DNA from: Bacteroidota bacterium
Lineage (GTDB): Bacteria; Bacteroidota; Bacteroidia; Chitinophagales; BACL12
NCBI GenBank assembly: GCA_016706865.1
Contig: JADJIS010000002.1
Span: 1,116,001-1,180,000, forward strand
DNA length: 64,000 bases
Direction: 5' to 3'
The translations under genes were made by a program, and so were the position numbers. Below the pieces are notes generated by a model. That model saw only the letters and a program-made list of their open reading frames with translations, was not told where the DNA came from and made no database searches. The number at the start of each line of letters is the position of its first letter. The first letter of the stretch is position 1. Shown piece by piece: positions 45,794 through 55,006 of this stretch.

Positions 45794-47919
45794 ATGACAG
45801 GATACTGGAACCACATCCCTCTCTTCCGATATTTGGTCCCTTTTGTGTTGGGGATCATAATATCCATTCAATTGCAACTGCAGGCAATGGAGTATGTGTA
45901 TTGTTTTTTCGGAGTGGTATTTATTTATTTTTTATTTCAGATAATACATAAATTATCCTCTTCATTCCGGCTGCAACCAATGCACGGGTTTTTATTTCAT
46001 TTGGTATTATTTTTTGGAGGAATATGTATTGTGATTAAGGATACTCCTGTGTATCACGATGATTATTTTATGGTGAATGCAGATAGTATTTCTCTGTTCG
46101 AATGTAGAATAAATAAACCTCCGGAGCTTACCGGTAAAAATATTAAATTGTATGTTGATGTTGATTTTTTAATAAAGGATTCTATTTCCACACGCGTTAA
46201 TGGAAAATCTATTGTGTATATCAAAACCGATACTTTGCATCCGCAAACTTTTAATTATGGCGATATTATTTATATAAAAAATAAATTCGCTGAACCTCAG
46301 TCTACAAAAAATCCGGAAGCATTTGATTACAAAAAATATCTGAAGAATTTAAAGATATATCACGTTGCATTTTTAAAGGAAGGAGAGTATAAAAAAACAA
46401 ATAGAAATGAAGCAAAAACCATCTGGACACATATTTATGGGTGGAAATCTTATTTTATTCGTTTGATGGAGAAACACATAAAAAATGAAAATTCGCTTTC
46501 GGTGGGAGTTGCTTTAATTATCGGACAAAAAAGTGTAATTCCAGACGAAGTGCAACAAGCATACGCAAATACAGGCACTATGCACATTTTGGCAGTTTCC
46601 GGTTTGCACGTTGGCATCTTATACGTAATTCTCGAGTTTTTGTTTCGTCCTTTCTCCTTTTTTTCACCAAACGCTCTAAAGCTGCTTTGTTTAAAACGGT
46701 AATTATTCTTGTAATAATTTGGTTATATGCATGTTTATCAGGTTTATCGGCCAGTGTAAATCGTTCTGCAGTAATGTTCACTTTTCTTGCTTTGGGAAAA
46801 TTGTATGATCAGCAGATAGATAGTTTTAACATATTATTTGTATCCATGATTCCCCTATTGCTCGACGATCCCTATCAGATTACACAAGTGGGATTTCAAT
46901 TGTCGTATTTAGCGGTGGGAGGGATAGTATTTTTTCAACCCCTCATATATAATATCTGGAAACCCATTAATACTATTGTAAAATATTTCTGGTCCATGAC
47001 CTCCGTTTCCATTGCAGCACAAATTGTTACATCTCCAATAGGAATATATTATTTTCATCAGTTCCCGAATTATTTTTTGCTTTCCAATATTGTTGCCATT
47101 CCGGTTTCCTTTTTAATATTGGTTTTGGGAGTTGCATTTTTTGTTTTGGGTGCCATTCCTTTTGTTGGCTCAGCCATTGCTTTTTTACTCGATTGGTGTT
47201 TGCGTATCATGAATAACTCTGTGATACGCATTGAAAAATTACCCTATTCCGTTACCGATAATTTATATCTTAATACCACTGCAACATTACTGTTATATCT
47301 CATCATTATTTTTTTCGGAGCATTTTTAGTGTTGAAAGAAAAAAAATATTTTTTGGGAATGTTGGCGGGTATTTTATTGTGTAGTTTGAGTCTTACCCTG
47401 CACAAATTCGAAAACAACAATAATCAGAATATCAGTATCTACAACCTGAAAAAAAACACCGCCATTGTTATCAATAACGGTACTACTGCTTATATATTTA
47501 CAGATACTGATTCACTTCCCAATTCAGAAGAATATACTTTTCACCTAAAAAATGATTTTATAGAAAATGGAATTAAAGATGCCCAATACATCAATATCAA
47601 AACACAAAAAGAATTTACACCCATCACTTCCTTTTATTACCGTTATCCCTTTTTATATTACAACGGAACCACCCTCTATTTTCTCGACAAAGAAACCCGC
47701 AACGATTCCGTCCCCAATGCCGAAGTAATTAACTACGTCATCCTCACTCAGGATCCCTTTCTTAAAATTGATTCCACTAACAATCCTTTTCCAAATGCCA
47801 CTTATATAATAGATAATACAAACAGCTGGAAAAGCAATAATTATTGGATTAAACAATTTGGAAAGATGGAGATACCGGTTTATTCGGTGAAGAGGGAGGG
47901 ATTTTATAAAGTTGAGTAG
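45794..47919 (+). CDS. comEC: ComEC/Rec2-family DNA uptake channel, with an apparent frameshift
   Basis: An inner-membrane protein that forms the channel for transforming DNA. The N-terminal frame (ATG 45794; a TTG at 45779 is also possible) has membrane helices, an OB-like soluble domain (YVDVDFLIKDSIS) and the Competence-domain start GTMHILAVSGLHVGILY. The frame is lost in the T7 run at 46658-46664. It continues one base over as TKRSKAALFKTVIILVIIWLYACLSGLSASVNRSAVMF and stays open to 47919 with ITQVGFQLSYLAVGG. One base change in the T7 run restores ~710 residues. The C-terminal ~170 residues are short for a metallo-beta-lactamase domain, as in other Bacteroidota ComEC. Confidence 0.82.
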
Positions 47920-47950
47920 GATATTAAATCCGGCAAAACCCTGCGAGCAA

Positions 47951-49597
47951 TCATTTCATCACAGCCGGAATTAAATAGTCCTCCATCATTCTATCAACCT
48001 GAGCATGTGCATAGGGTGAGTTATATGCTGTAGATGTAATCAAAATAACTATTGGTTGATCTTTGAAAATAAAGATCTTATTACCACCATTTCCGCTGGA
48101 ATAATATACCTCATGGTCCGCTCCGTTAACTTTATAGGTCTTATTCCAAAACAGAAACCCATAATATTCGCCTTCGGTAATTATTATTTGTTTTGATAAA
48201 CTTTTATTCACCCATTCGGGAGTGAGAATTTGATTGCCATTCCATTTGCCGCCATTTTGATATAGTTGACCATACTTTGCATAATCAATGGAGCGCATCT
48301 TTAGTCCGCCTGCTGTATTTGCCACTTTTTGAGGAGTGTATTCCCATTTGTAATTTGTAATTCCAAGTGGTTGAAATAATTTTTTATCAGCATATTTTTC
48401 CAGACCGTTTGGAACAGATTTATTTATAATATCGCCAAGAATTATTACGCCAGCTGTAAAATAATCCCATCGATGGTTGGCTATTTTCACTGTATCAATT
48501 GGCAGATTTAATCCAAATTCAACCCAGTTATTTGTTGGATACATGTTTTCTTCATTTCCGGCTGAATTTTGATCTAGATCAGAACCATCAAAGGGTGAAC
48601 TCATGGTGAGCAAACTTTGTATTGTAATGCTGTCTTTTAATGGATTATAATTTTGGTAAGATGTTAAGTTGTAATACTCATGAAGCATTTGCAATTCGTT
48701 TTTTATATAACCATCATTAATTGCAATACCCATCATTGTGGATGCAAACGATTTGCCAACAGATCTTGTATCGTGTAGTGTATTTCTTTTGGCTCCGTTA
48801 AAATATTCTTCTATTAATAGTTTACCGTCTTTTATTACTACAATACTTGTTATGTCTTTAAATGTTTGTGTGGCAATTTTCCTGTTAAGTTCTTCTACCA
48901 AATCGGTGTCAAATTGTTCTGTTGAAATTTGCCAGTCTTTGAGCGGTTTTATAGTTTGAACCTGAATAAGTTTTTCGTTTATTTTTATTTCGGTAACAAT
49001 AACAATTATTTTTCCTTCGGCAATAATGTCTCCTGTTTGCAATTCCGTAAAATTCAAATAAGGTCTGATTTCAATTCTTAGAAGATGTTCTCCGGTAGTT
49101 AATGCATCTTGTCCTCCATTAAATAAAAACCTATTCCAAAGAAATCTTCCCCAGGAATCTTCATTAGTAGAACTTATTAATGGAACTCTAAAAACTGTTC
49201 TTTCGTTTTTACTTTCAGCACTTCCTGCACCAACGGGCAGATTTTCCACATAGATTTTTTGATCGTCAACGAAAAAGGAAAATTGGTAATTCCCATTATT
49301 CGTCAATATATCTGGGCTAAGTTGTGGCGAAAGTTGATGTAGATAATTCGTTAAGGAGTTGCCTAAGAATACCCTGATATTTAAATCGGTGTTTTCTTTA
49401 AGGACAAAGGAGGATAAGAAATCGCTTTCTTCACACTTTTCAATAGGAATACTTTGCGCCATAAAAGTAATTTTGCCAATATTTCTTTTATGAATTTCAT
49501 AAGAAATGCTGTCTTCCTTTACCAGATCAGTTACCTGACAAAAAATATGTACGAACGGAAATTGAAATAGTAGTATTAAAAGATAAGATCTGATCAT
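47951..49597 (-). CDS. Secreted serine hydrolase (class C beta-lactamase-like)
   Basis: About 548 residues from the ATG at 49597, which gives signal peptide MIRSYLLILLFQFPFVHIFCQ. An N-terminal strand-rich domain (~20-220) precedes a beta-lactamase-fold domain. The Ser-x-x-Lys motif is seen in DTRSVGKSFASTMMG, with a downstream Tyr region HRWDYFTAGVIILGD and a C-terminal SSGNGGNKIFIF strand in place of KTG. Such proteins are esterases or peptidases more often than beta-lactamases. It is followed upstream by a divergently named regulator on the same strand (49672-50481), perhaps controlling it. Confidence 0.85.
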   Translation of the reverse strand: MIRSYLLILLFQFPFVHIFCQVTDLVKEDSISYEIHKRNIGKITFMAQSIPIEKCEESDFLSSFVLKENTDLNIRVFLGNSLTNYLHQLSPQLSPDILTNNGNYQFSFFVDDQKIYVENLPVGAGSAESKNERTVFRVPLISSTNEDSWGRFLWNRFLFNGGQDALTTGEHLLRIEIRPYLNFTELQTGDIIAEGKIIVIVTEIKINEKLIQVQTIKPLKDWQISTEQFDTDLVEELNRKIATQTFKDITSIVVIKDGKLLIEEYFNGAKRNTLHDTRSVGKSFASTMMGIAINDGYIKNELQMLHEYYNLTSYQNYNPLKDSITIQSLLTMSSPFDGSDLDQNSAGNEENMYPTNNWVEFGLNLPIDTVKIANHRWDYFTAGVIILGDIINKSVPNGLEKYADKKLFQPLGITNYKWEYTPQKVANTAGGLKMRSIDYAKYGQLYQNGGKWNGNQILTPEWVNKSLSKQIIITEGEYYGFLFWNKTYKVNGADHEVYYSSGNGGNKIFIFKDQPIVILITSTAYNSPYAHAQVDRMMEDYLIPAVMK

Positions 49598-49671
49598 TTT
49601 AATAGTGTAAGTGAACAGCAAAACTACTTTTAACAAATGGATAAAAATAGAATAGAATTAACATGGAAATT

Positions 49672-50481
49672 TTAGGCCAATATCATTTTCCTGAATTTTT
49701 TAGGACCAATTCCATTTACGGACTTGAAACACCGTGTAAAATGACTTTGGTCTGAAAACCCACATTCGAAAGCGATATCTGTTAATGATTTATTTTTAAC
49801 TGGAAGCAAAGCCAGTGATTGTTCAATTTTTAGTTTTCTTAAATATTCACCCAAATTACAGTTAAAATATTTTGAAAAATCCCGTGACAAGTGCACAGGG
49901 TGAATTTCTAATTCTTGGGAGAGATAGTCAAGTGTAAGCCGGTTGGAATGTTCAAAAAACAGTATTTCATTAATTTTTTTCGTCCATGCAGGTTTTCTTA
50001 TTGTTTCTGTTCGATTCTTGCGAAACATTTCTGCAAGTGATTGTAGTACCAGGGATTGAATTGATAAGGCGGAAATTTCATCTTCTATTTTTGTTTCCTT
50101 AAATATTTTATACAACAAAAGTTTTACATCAACATTCGTAATTTTAATACTCCCTTGTAATCTATCTATGTTAAGGTCCAGCTTTTTGAACCATGAAGAA
50201 TTTAATTCAATATGGAAGCCTCTCGTAAATCCCTCAGGTTTTATGTTGTAGTGAGGTTCCTGCCAATTGTGAAATAATAAACTTCCAGCTGCACAAGTAT
50301 AAACTTCCTTTTTGTTTCCTTCTATTATGTTTCCTTGCAATACTAAAGTGAAATATGCATTTTCATGATAATGCCAATCTACTTTTTCATGAATATATTC
50401 CGTATCAGTTAAGGTCAACCCATTTAAATGAATCGTTTTATTAGTCTCCCCATAAAATTCTCCCGTTCGTAATTGTTTCAT
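49672..50481 (-). CDS. AraC-family transcriptional regulator
   Basis: A 269-residue regulator. N-terminal cupin-like sensor part (KVDWHYHENAYFTLVLQGNIIEG, LLFHNWQEPHYNIKPEG), then the double helix-turn-helix: RLTLDYLSQELEIHPVHLSRDFSKYFNCNLGEYLRKLKIEQSLALL and SLTDIAFECGFSDQSHFTRCFKSVNGIGPKKFR. All AraC signature positions are visible. Its effector is unknown; the serine hydrolase 74 bases downstream on the same strand is a possible target. Confidence 0.92.
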   Translation of the reverse strand: MKQLRTGEFYGETNKTIHLNGLTLTDTEYIHEKVDWHYHENAYFTLVLQGNIIEGNKKEVYTCAAGSLLFHNWQEPHYNIKPEGFTRGFHIELNSSWFKKLDLNIDRLQGSIKITNVDVKLLLYKIFKETKIEDEISALSIQSLVLQSLAEMFRKNRTETIRKPAWTKKINEILFFEHSNRLTLDYLSQELEIHPVHLSRDFSKYFNCNLGEYLRKLKIEQSLALLPVKNKSLTDIAFECGFSDQSHFTRCFKSVNGIGPKKFRKMILA

Positions 50482-50723
50482 AATTGTTATTACCCAAAAT
50501 TAAATATTTCCGGAATGGGAAGATGTTTTTTTTCAGATCTTAATTTAATTTAACGTTTTGCTTCTAGGGTTACTAAGGGTATCTTGAAAAGTTATATTTA
50601 TTGGTTTAAGCAATTGGGTAGGATTGGATACTTATTTATTCTGTGAAAATAGAACCTTTTAACAGATGTGTGTTCAGCTGGTTCATTGTTGAGGGATAAT
50701 TTTACATTTCCGCATGAATTAAT

Positions 50724-52265
50724 TTAATATAATGTTTTATTTATTATAATAATATCTTTATCCTCTATAATAAATTGAGGCAAAATTTGATTGCCATGAC
50801 TAGCAAAGGCAGCAATCTTGTAACCTTTGCTTTTAAGGGAATCTATTACATCTTTTTCGGGCCACCAAGCATAAACGTTTTGATTCGAATAAAAAAGAGC
50901 CTCTACATCTTCCATTGATTTACCATTAAAAATAATATAGCTGCCATTTAAGGTAGTATCTAAGGAACGATATATCTCAGCATTATGTATTTTAATTTTT
51001 CGATTGTCCCAATTATAATTTGATAATCCTCTTTCATGGGTTTTTCTGAGTGTTTCATATTTCAAGTTCGTATATACACTAATTGCTATGATCATAAATA
51101 CTATGACTGTCCCTATTTTTTTACCAGACTTTACAACTAATTTATTATATAAATAATCATAGTTTAATCCTATAATTAGGAGAATAAGAGGGTAAACCAT
51201 AAAAACGTAAGCCGATACTTTTGTAGTAGCTAATAGAGTAAAAAATACATAAACTGTTAAAATTGATGTCAAGATAATTATCTTAAAATACGTTGGAAGC
51301 TTACTTTTTAGAAATAGAATTAATCCTGATATAATTAATGGAATCAAAAAATAGGAAAAATGTTTTGGCAATTCAATGAAATAAAATAGATAATTTCCAG
51401 TATGCCCTTCAATAGCTTCCGTTAAATGTTGTTGGTTAAATTGGAACTCATACTTTGCTTCGACAGGATACTCTGTATGAATATAAATTTGCCAGGGAAG
51501 CATTATAATTAAGGTAATTATAAGTGTCAGAAATAGCCGTTTAAATTGTTTAATATAATCTTTTGGCCTTTCCATTATTAGAATATTTAAGCCAAATGCT
51601 GCGTAGACTAATAAACCCGTTAGCCATTTAACAAGAATGGCCAAACCGGAAAACAATCCAACGAGTATTAACCACTTGTAGTTTTTTGAAGAGTAATATT
51701 CAAGTAACGCCCAAATGCTGCAAGTAACATAAAATAGCATTGAAATATCATTATGATCCATACCTATTGCACCGGTAGTTAACTCAATAGAAAACATCGA
51801 AAAGCAGAATAATAGGGCGGCACCCATTCCCGCTAAAGGTTTTTTCATTAAATAACCAATTCGTAAAATAATAATGCATAGAAAACTGCATAGTATAGCG
51901 CTTGGTAACCTGAGAGCAAACTCATTTATGCCAAATATTTTCATGCTCAGAGCCATTTGCCACATAAACAAAGGTTGCTTATGTAGCCAAATGTGATTTC
52001 CCCACCAATCCTGAAAATTATATGGTAACACAGGATCTTCCCGCAATACAGGTAATAAAGGATTCGTAATAAAATTTTTAGCTACAACTGCATGATATCT
52101 TTCATCCCAATCATGTAAAAATGGGTCTTGTTGAATGTAATGCATTCTAACAAACAAGGCACTGGAAAACAAAAAGAAATACAGAAGTATATTTCTTTTT
52201 GTTAAAAATGCATAAATACTTAGAACTGCTAATAAAATACTTACTAAAAATAACTCCACATTCAA
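50724..52265 (-). CDS. ArnT/PMT-like membrane glycosyltransferase (GT39/GT83 type)
   Basis: A 513-residue protein with about ten to eleven hydrophobic helices. The first periplasmic loop has the acidic pair HDWDERYHAVVAKNF, matching the catalytic DE motif of ArnT and protein mannosyltransferases, and later FMWQMALSMKIFGINEFALRLPSAILC. It should transfer a sugar from a polyprenyl carrier to an acceptor such as lipid A or protein; the acceptor cannot be told. No operon partner. Confidence 0.85.
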   Translation of the reverse strand: MNVELFLVSILLAVLSIYAFLTKRNILLYFFLFSSALFVRMHYIQQDPFLHDWDERYHAVVAKNFITNPLLPVLREDPVLPYNFQDWWGNHIWLHKQPLFMWQMALSMKIFGINEFALRLPSAILCSFLCIIILRIGYLMKKPLAGMGAALLFCFSMFSIELTTGAIGMDHNDISMLFYVTCSIWALLEYYSSKNYKWLILVGLFSGLAILVKWLTGLLVYAAFGLNILIMERPKDYIKQFKRLFLTLIITLIIMLPWQIYIHTEYPVEAKYEFQFNQQHLTEAIEGHTGNYLFYFIELPKHFSYFLIPLIISGLILFLKSKLPTYFKIIILTSILTVYVFFTLLATTKVSAYVFMVYPLILLIIGLNYDYLYNKLVVKSGKKIGTVIVFMIIAISVYTNLKYETLRKTHERGLSNYNWDNRKIKIHNAEIYRSLDTTLNGSYIIFNGKSMEDVEALFYSNQNVYAWWPEKDVIDSLKSKGYKIAAFASHGNQILPQFIIEDKDIIIINKTLY

Positions 52266-52430
52266 AAATTAATTTACAACAGATTCAACCTGAAAATTGA
52301 GTGATAAAAACTACAATTAATATTATTTTTATAATATTGGATTTTAGAATTAAAAATACACATTTTCCTGAACCGCGGGCAATTGATGCGATCGACTTCT
52401 TACTTGTTAATTTACTCCATCAACCATTTA

Positions 52431-52800
52431 AACAGTCAACAGTGTGCAGTGGGCAGTAAGCAGTTTGACGCCATCGAGTCATTCCTCCGAACAATATTTC
52501 TTCAACAACTTCAATCCCTTCAACCCCTTAAACAGTCAACAGTGTGCAGTGGGCAGTAAACAGTTTGACGCCATTGAGTCATTCCTCCGGACAATACTCC
52601 TTCAACCCCTTAAACAGTCAACAGTGTGCAGTGGGCAGTAAACAGTTTGACGCCTGTCGAGTCATTCCTCCGATCTATACTTCTTCAACCATTTCAACCC
52701 TTTAAACAGTCAACAGTGTTCAGTGGGCAGTAAACAGTTTGACGCCATCGAGTCATTCCTCCGGACAATATTTCTTCAACAACTTCAATCCCTTCAACCA
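52431..52800. repeat. Four ~80-100-bp tandem repeats containing period-7 CAGTnnn units
   Basis: Copies start at 52431, 52531, 52612 and 52704. Each begins AACAGTCAACAGTGTGCAGT, continues GGGCAGTAAACAGTTTGACG and GAGTCATTCCTCCG, then a TTCAAC-rich tail of variable length. Within each head the sequence is a CAGT every seven bases. No gene is present in 52266-53191. Confidence 0.9.
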
Positions 52801-52862
52801 TTTCAACTCTTCAATCGATGTCATCTTCTAATCCCCTCTTCGAACCCCGACTCAGAACCGCA

Positions 52863-52897
52863 GCATGTAGTATCTCCGCAGGAGATCTACTACATGC
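52863..52897. repeat. CATGTAGT hairpin, second copy
   Basis: GCATGTAGTATCTCC pairs with GGAGATCTACTACATGC apart from a two-base bulge. Relative of 9610-9643. Confidence 0.8.
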
Positions 52898-53057
52898 CAG
52901 AACACAGAACACAGAACACAGAACACAGAACTCAGAACTCAGAACACAGAACACAGAACACAGAACTCAGAACTCAGAACACAGAACTCAGAACACAGAA
53001 CACAGAACTCAGAACACAGAACTCAGAACTCAGAACTCAGAACACAGAACTCAGAAC
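52898..53057. repeat. Minisatellite of AACACAG/AACTCAG heptamers
   Basis: About 22 units of seven bases, mixing AACACAG and AACTCAG. Same repeat family as 9500-9606, here on the other side of the hairpin. Confidence 0.9.
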
Positions 53058-53120
53058 CCCCCGCTAACATTTGTGCATAACCCATGTGCATTTCCTGTGC
53101 ACAAATTTTTTTGGCATCTC

Positions 53121-53150
53121 GGTGTACAAATGTGTACAAAAGTGTAATAA
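53121..53150. promoter_or_regulatory. Candidate MraZ operator: three GTGTA repeats at 10-bp period
   Basis: GTGTAC at 53122, GTGTAC at 53132 and GTGTAA at 53142, each preceded or followed by AAA. The spacing and the AAAGTGT text match the known MraZ box type of tandem short repeats upstream of mraZ. It ends 41 bases before the start codon. Confidence 0.6.
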
Positions 53151-53191
53151 AAATGATAGGTTTACGTTCAAATTAACACTAAAACCAAAAA

Positions 53192-53647
53192 ATGGCTTTC
53201 CTGATCGGTGAATATGAGTGTACCCTCGACGTAAAACAGCGCATTCGTGTGCCTGCGGGACTACTCAGTCAGCTTACAGGAGACGACGCCGGAAAGTTCG
53301 TGATAACCCGCGGTATCGACCCATGCCTTTATCTATATCCGCAAAGTGAATTCTACACAGAAATGGACAATGTGAGCAAGATCCAGGAGAATTCGGAAGA
53401 GGACAGGGACTATAAGACCCAGTTTTATAGCGGAACCTCGGTTTTGAATATCGATTCTAGCGACAGGATACTGATTCCCAAACTGCATTTATTGCATGCC
53501 GGAATTACCAAGGATATCATCATGGTGTGTATGAAAAATAAGGTTGCTGTCTGGAGTATGGAACGTTTCAGCGCAAAATTCATGAAAATGGACGCAACCC
53601 AATACCAGCAATTATCAGAAAAAGTGAGAAGTAAATATGGTATATGA
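53192..53647 (+). CDS. mraZ: Transcriptional regulator MraZ
   Basis: A 151-residue DNA-binding protein with two SpoVT-AbrB-like repeats: EYECTLDVKQRIRVPAGLLSQL at residues 5-26 and LNIDSSDRILIPKLHLLHAGI at ~86-106. It forms a ring that binds tandem repeats before its own operon and represses the dcw cluster. It is the first gene of the cluster and overlaps rsmH by four bases. Confidence 0.95.
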   Translation: MAFLIGEYECTLDVKQRIRVPAGLLSQLTGDDAGKFVITRGIDPCLYLYPQSEFYTEMDNVSKIQENSEEDRDYKTQFYSGTSVLNIDSSDRILIPKLHLLHAGITKDIIMVCMKNKVAVWSMERFSAKFMKMDATQYQQLSEKVRSKYGI

Positions 53648-54591
53648 GTGCAACATACCACATACCCGTTCTTTTACATACAAGCATTGAAAATCTGATC
53701 ACAGATCCGGATGGAACTTATGTGGATGTCACCTTTGGCGGTGGCGGACATACAAGGGAGATCCTAAAAAATCTCGGAAACAAAGGGAAACTCTTTTGTT
53801 TCGACCAGGATGCAGATGCCGAAAAAAATTACATCAACGAGTTCAGCGCTAACGAACAAGTAACCTTCATCCCGCAGAATTTTCGCTACATGCAGAAATT
53901 TCTGCGGGTGCATGGAGTAACACAAGTAGATGGAATTCTTGCAGACCTCGGTGTAAGCTCCCATCAATTTGATGAAGGAGAACGCGGATTTTCCGTTCGT
54001 TTCGATGGTCCCCTCGATATGCGCATGAATAATAATCAATCCATTTCCGCATACGATGTAATTAATAATTATACGGAAGATCAGTTGAAAAATATTTTCA
54101 GCCTTTATGGTGAAGTGCGAAATTCAAAACAACTCGCACACATCATCGTGAACGCAAGAACAAAAATGAAACAAAACGGCGGCAGAGGAATTACAACAAC
54201 CGGTGAATTAAAAAATATTGCATTAACGGTTGTAAAAGGAGAACACAGTCCGTATTTGTCAACCGTTTTTCAGGCAGTAAGAATAGCAGTAAATGACGAA
54301 ATGGGAGCACTGCGCGAAATGCTCGAAAGCACAACACAATTATTAAAACCGGGCGGAAGATTAGTAGTAATAAGTTATCATTCCCTCGAAGACAGAATGG
54401 TAAAAAATTTAATAAAAACAGGAAGTGTTTTAGGTGAAAACGAAGGCGATATCATGGGAAGAAAAATAATCCCATTTAAATCACTAACAAAGAAACCAAT
54501 ATTACCTGAGGAAATGGAAATTAAAGAAAATCCAAGATCACGAAGTGCAAAATTAAGGGTGGGAATTAAAAATGAAGGAATGAAAGAATGA
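53644..54591 (+). CDS. rsmH: 16S rRNA (cytosine-1402-N4)-methyltransferase
   Basis: A 315-residue enzyme. Opening HIPVLLHTSIENL, SAM loop YVDVTFGGGGHTREIL, LADLGVSSHQFDEGERGFSVRFDGPLDMRMN and the C-terminal VISYHSLEDRMVKN. All family motifs are present. ATGA overlap with mraZ; it lies 49 bases before ftsL, and that gap holds GAATGAAAGAATG octamers. Confidence 0.96.
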   Translation: MSATYHIPVLLHTSIENLITDPDGTYVDVTFGGGGHTREILKNLGNKGKLFCFDQDADAEKNYINEFSANEQVTFIPQNFRYMQKFLRVHGVTQVDGILADLGVSSHQFDEGERGFSVRFDGPLDMRMNNNQSISAYDVINNYTEDQLKNIFSLYGEVRNSKQLAHIIVNARTKMKQNGGRGITTTGELKNIALTVVKGEHSPYLSTVFQAVRIAVNDEMGALREMLESTTQLLKPGGRLVVISYHSLEDRMVKNLIKTGSVLGENEGDIMGRKIIPFKSLTKKPILPEEMEIKENPRSRSAKLRVGIKNEGMKE

Positions 54592-54640
54592 AAAATGAAT
54601 TTTCACCCGAAACGCAAATTAAAGAATTAAAAATGAACGA

Positions 54641-55006
54641 ATGAATTCAACCGAAAAAAAACAACCCACCGAACAAAAACGAAACCTTTCAGGTATGCTG
54701 AAATCGTTTGACGAGGTGTCGTTTTTCAGGTTGGAAAAATTAATCAGTAACATACCGTATTTCTTATTTGTTGTGGTGATCGGAATATTTTATATCTGGA
54801 ATAATCACAGAGGAGTGGAAATGGAAAGAGAAATAAGAACAGTAAATCAGCAATTATTAGAAAAACAATATTACTATAATGCAACACGCGATTCGCTTAC
54901 GCAACACAGTCGCCAAAGCACCGTTGCAAAAATGGTAGACACATTACATATGCAGGAATTATCACATCCGCCTTATACAATTAAAACAAAAAGTGGACAA
55001 CACTAA
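54641..55006 (+). CDS. FtsL-like division protein
   Basis: A 121-residue protein with a cytoplasmic N-terminus, one membrane helix at ~40-58 (IPYFLFVVVIGIFYIWN) and a helical periplasmic part (REIRTVNQQLLEKQYYYNATRDSLTQ) that could form a coiled coil. Position between rsmH and ftsI, size and topology are as in FtsL; sequence identity in this family is low, so the name rests on context. It would act with FtsB/FtsQ to recruit FtsI and FtsW. Confidence 0.8.
   Translation: MNSTEKKQPTEQKRNLSGMLKSFDEVSFFRLEKLISNIPYFLFVVVIGIFYIWNNHRGVEMEREIRTVNQQLLEKQYYYNATRDSLTQHSRQSTVAKMVDTLHMQELSHPPYTIKTKSGQH

Noticed and set aside
52436..53147. Frames of 65-114 codons in the repeat region before mraZ.
   Set aside because: They read through tandem repeats in several phases and show no protein-like composition.
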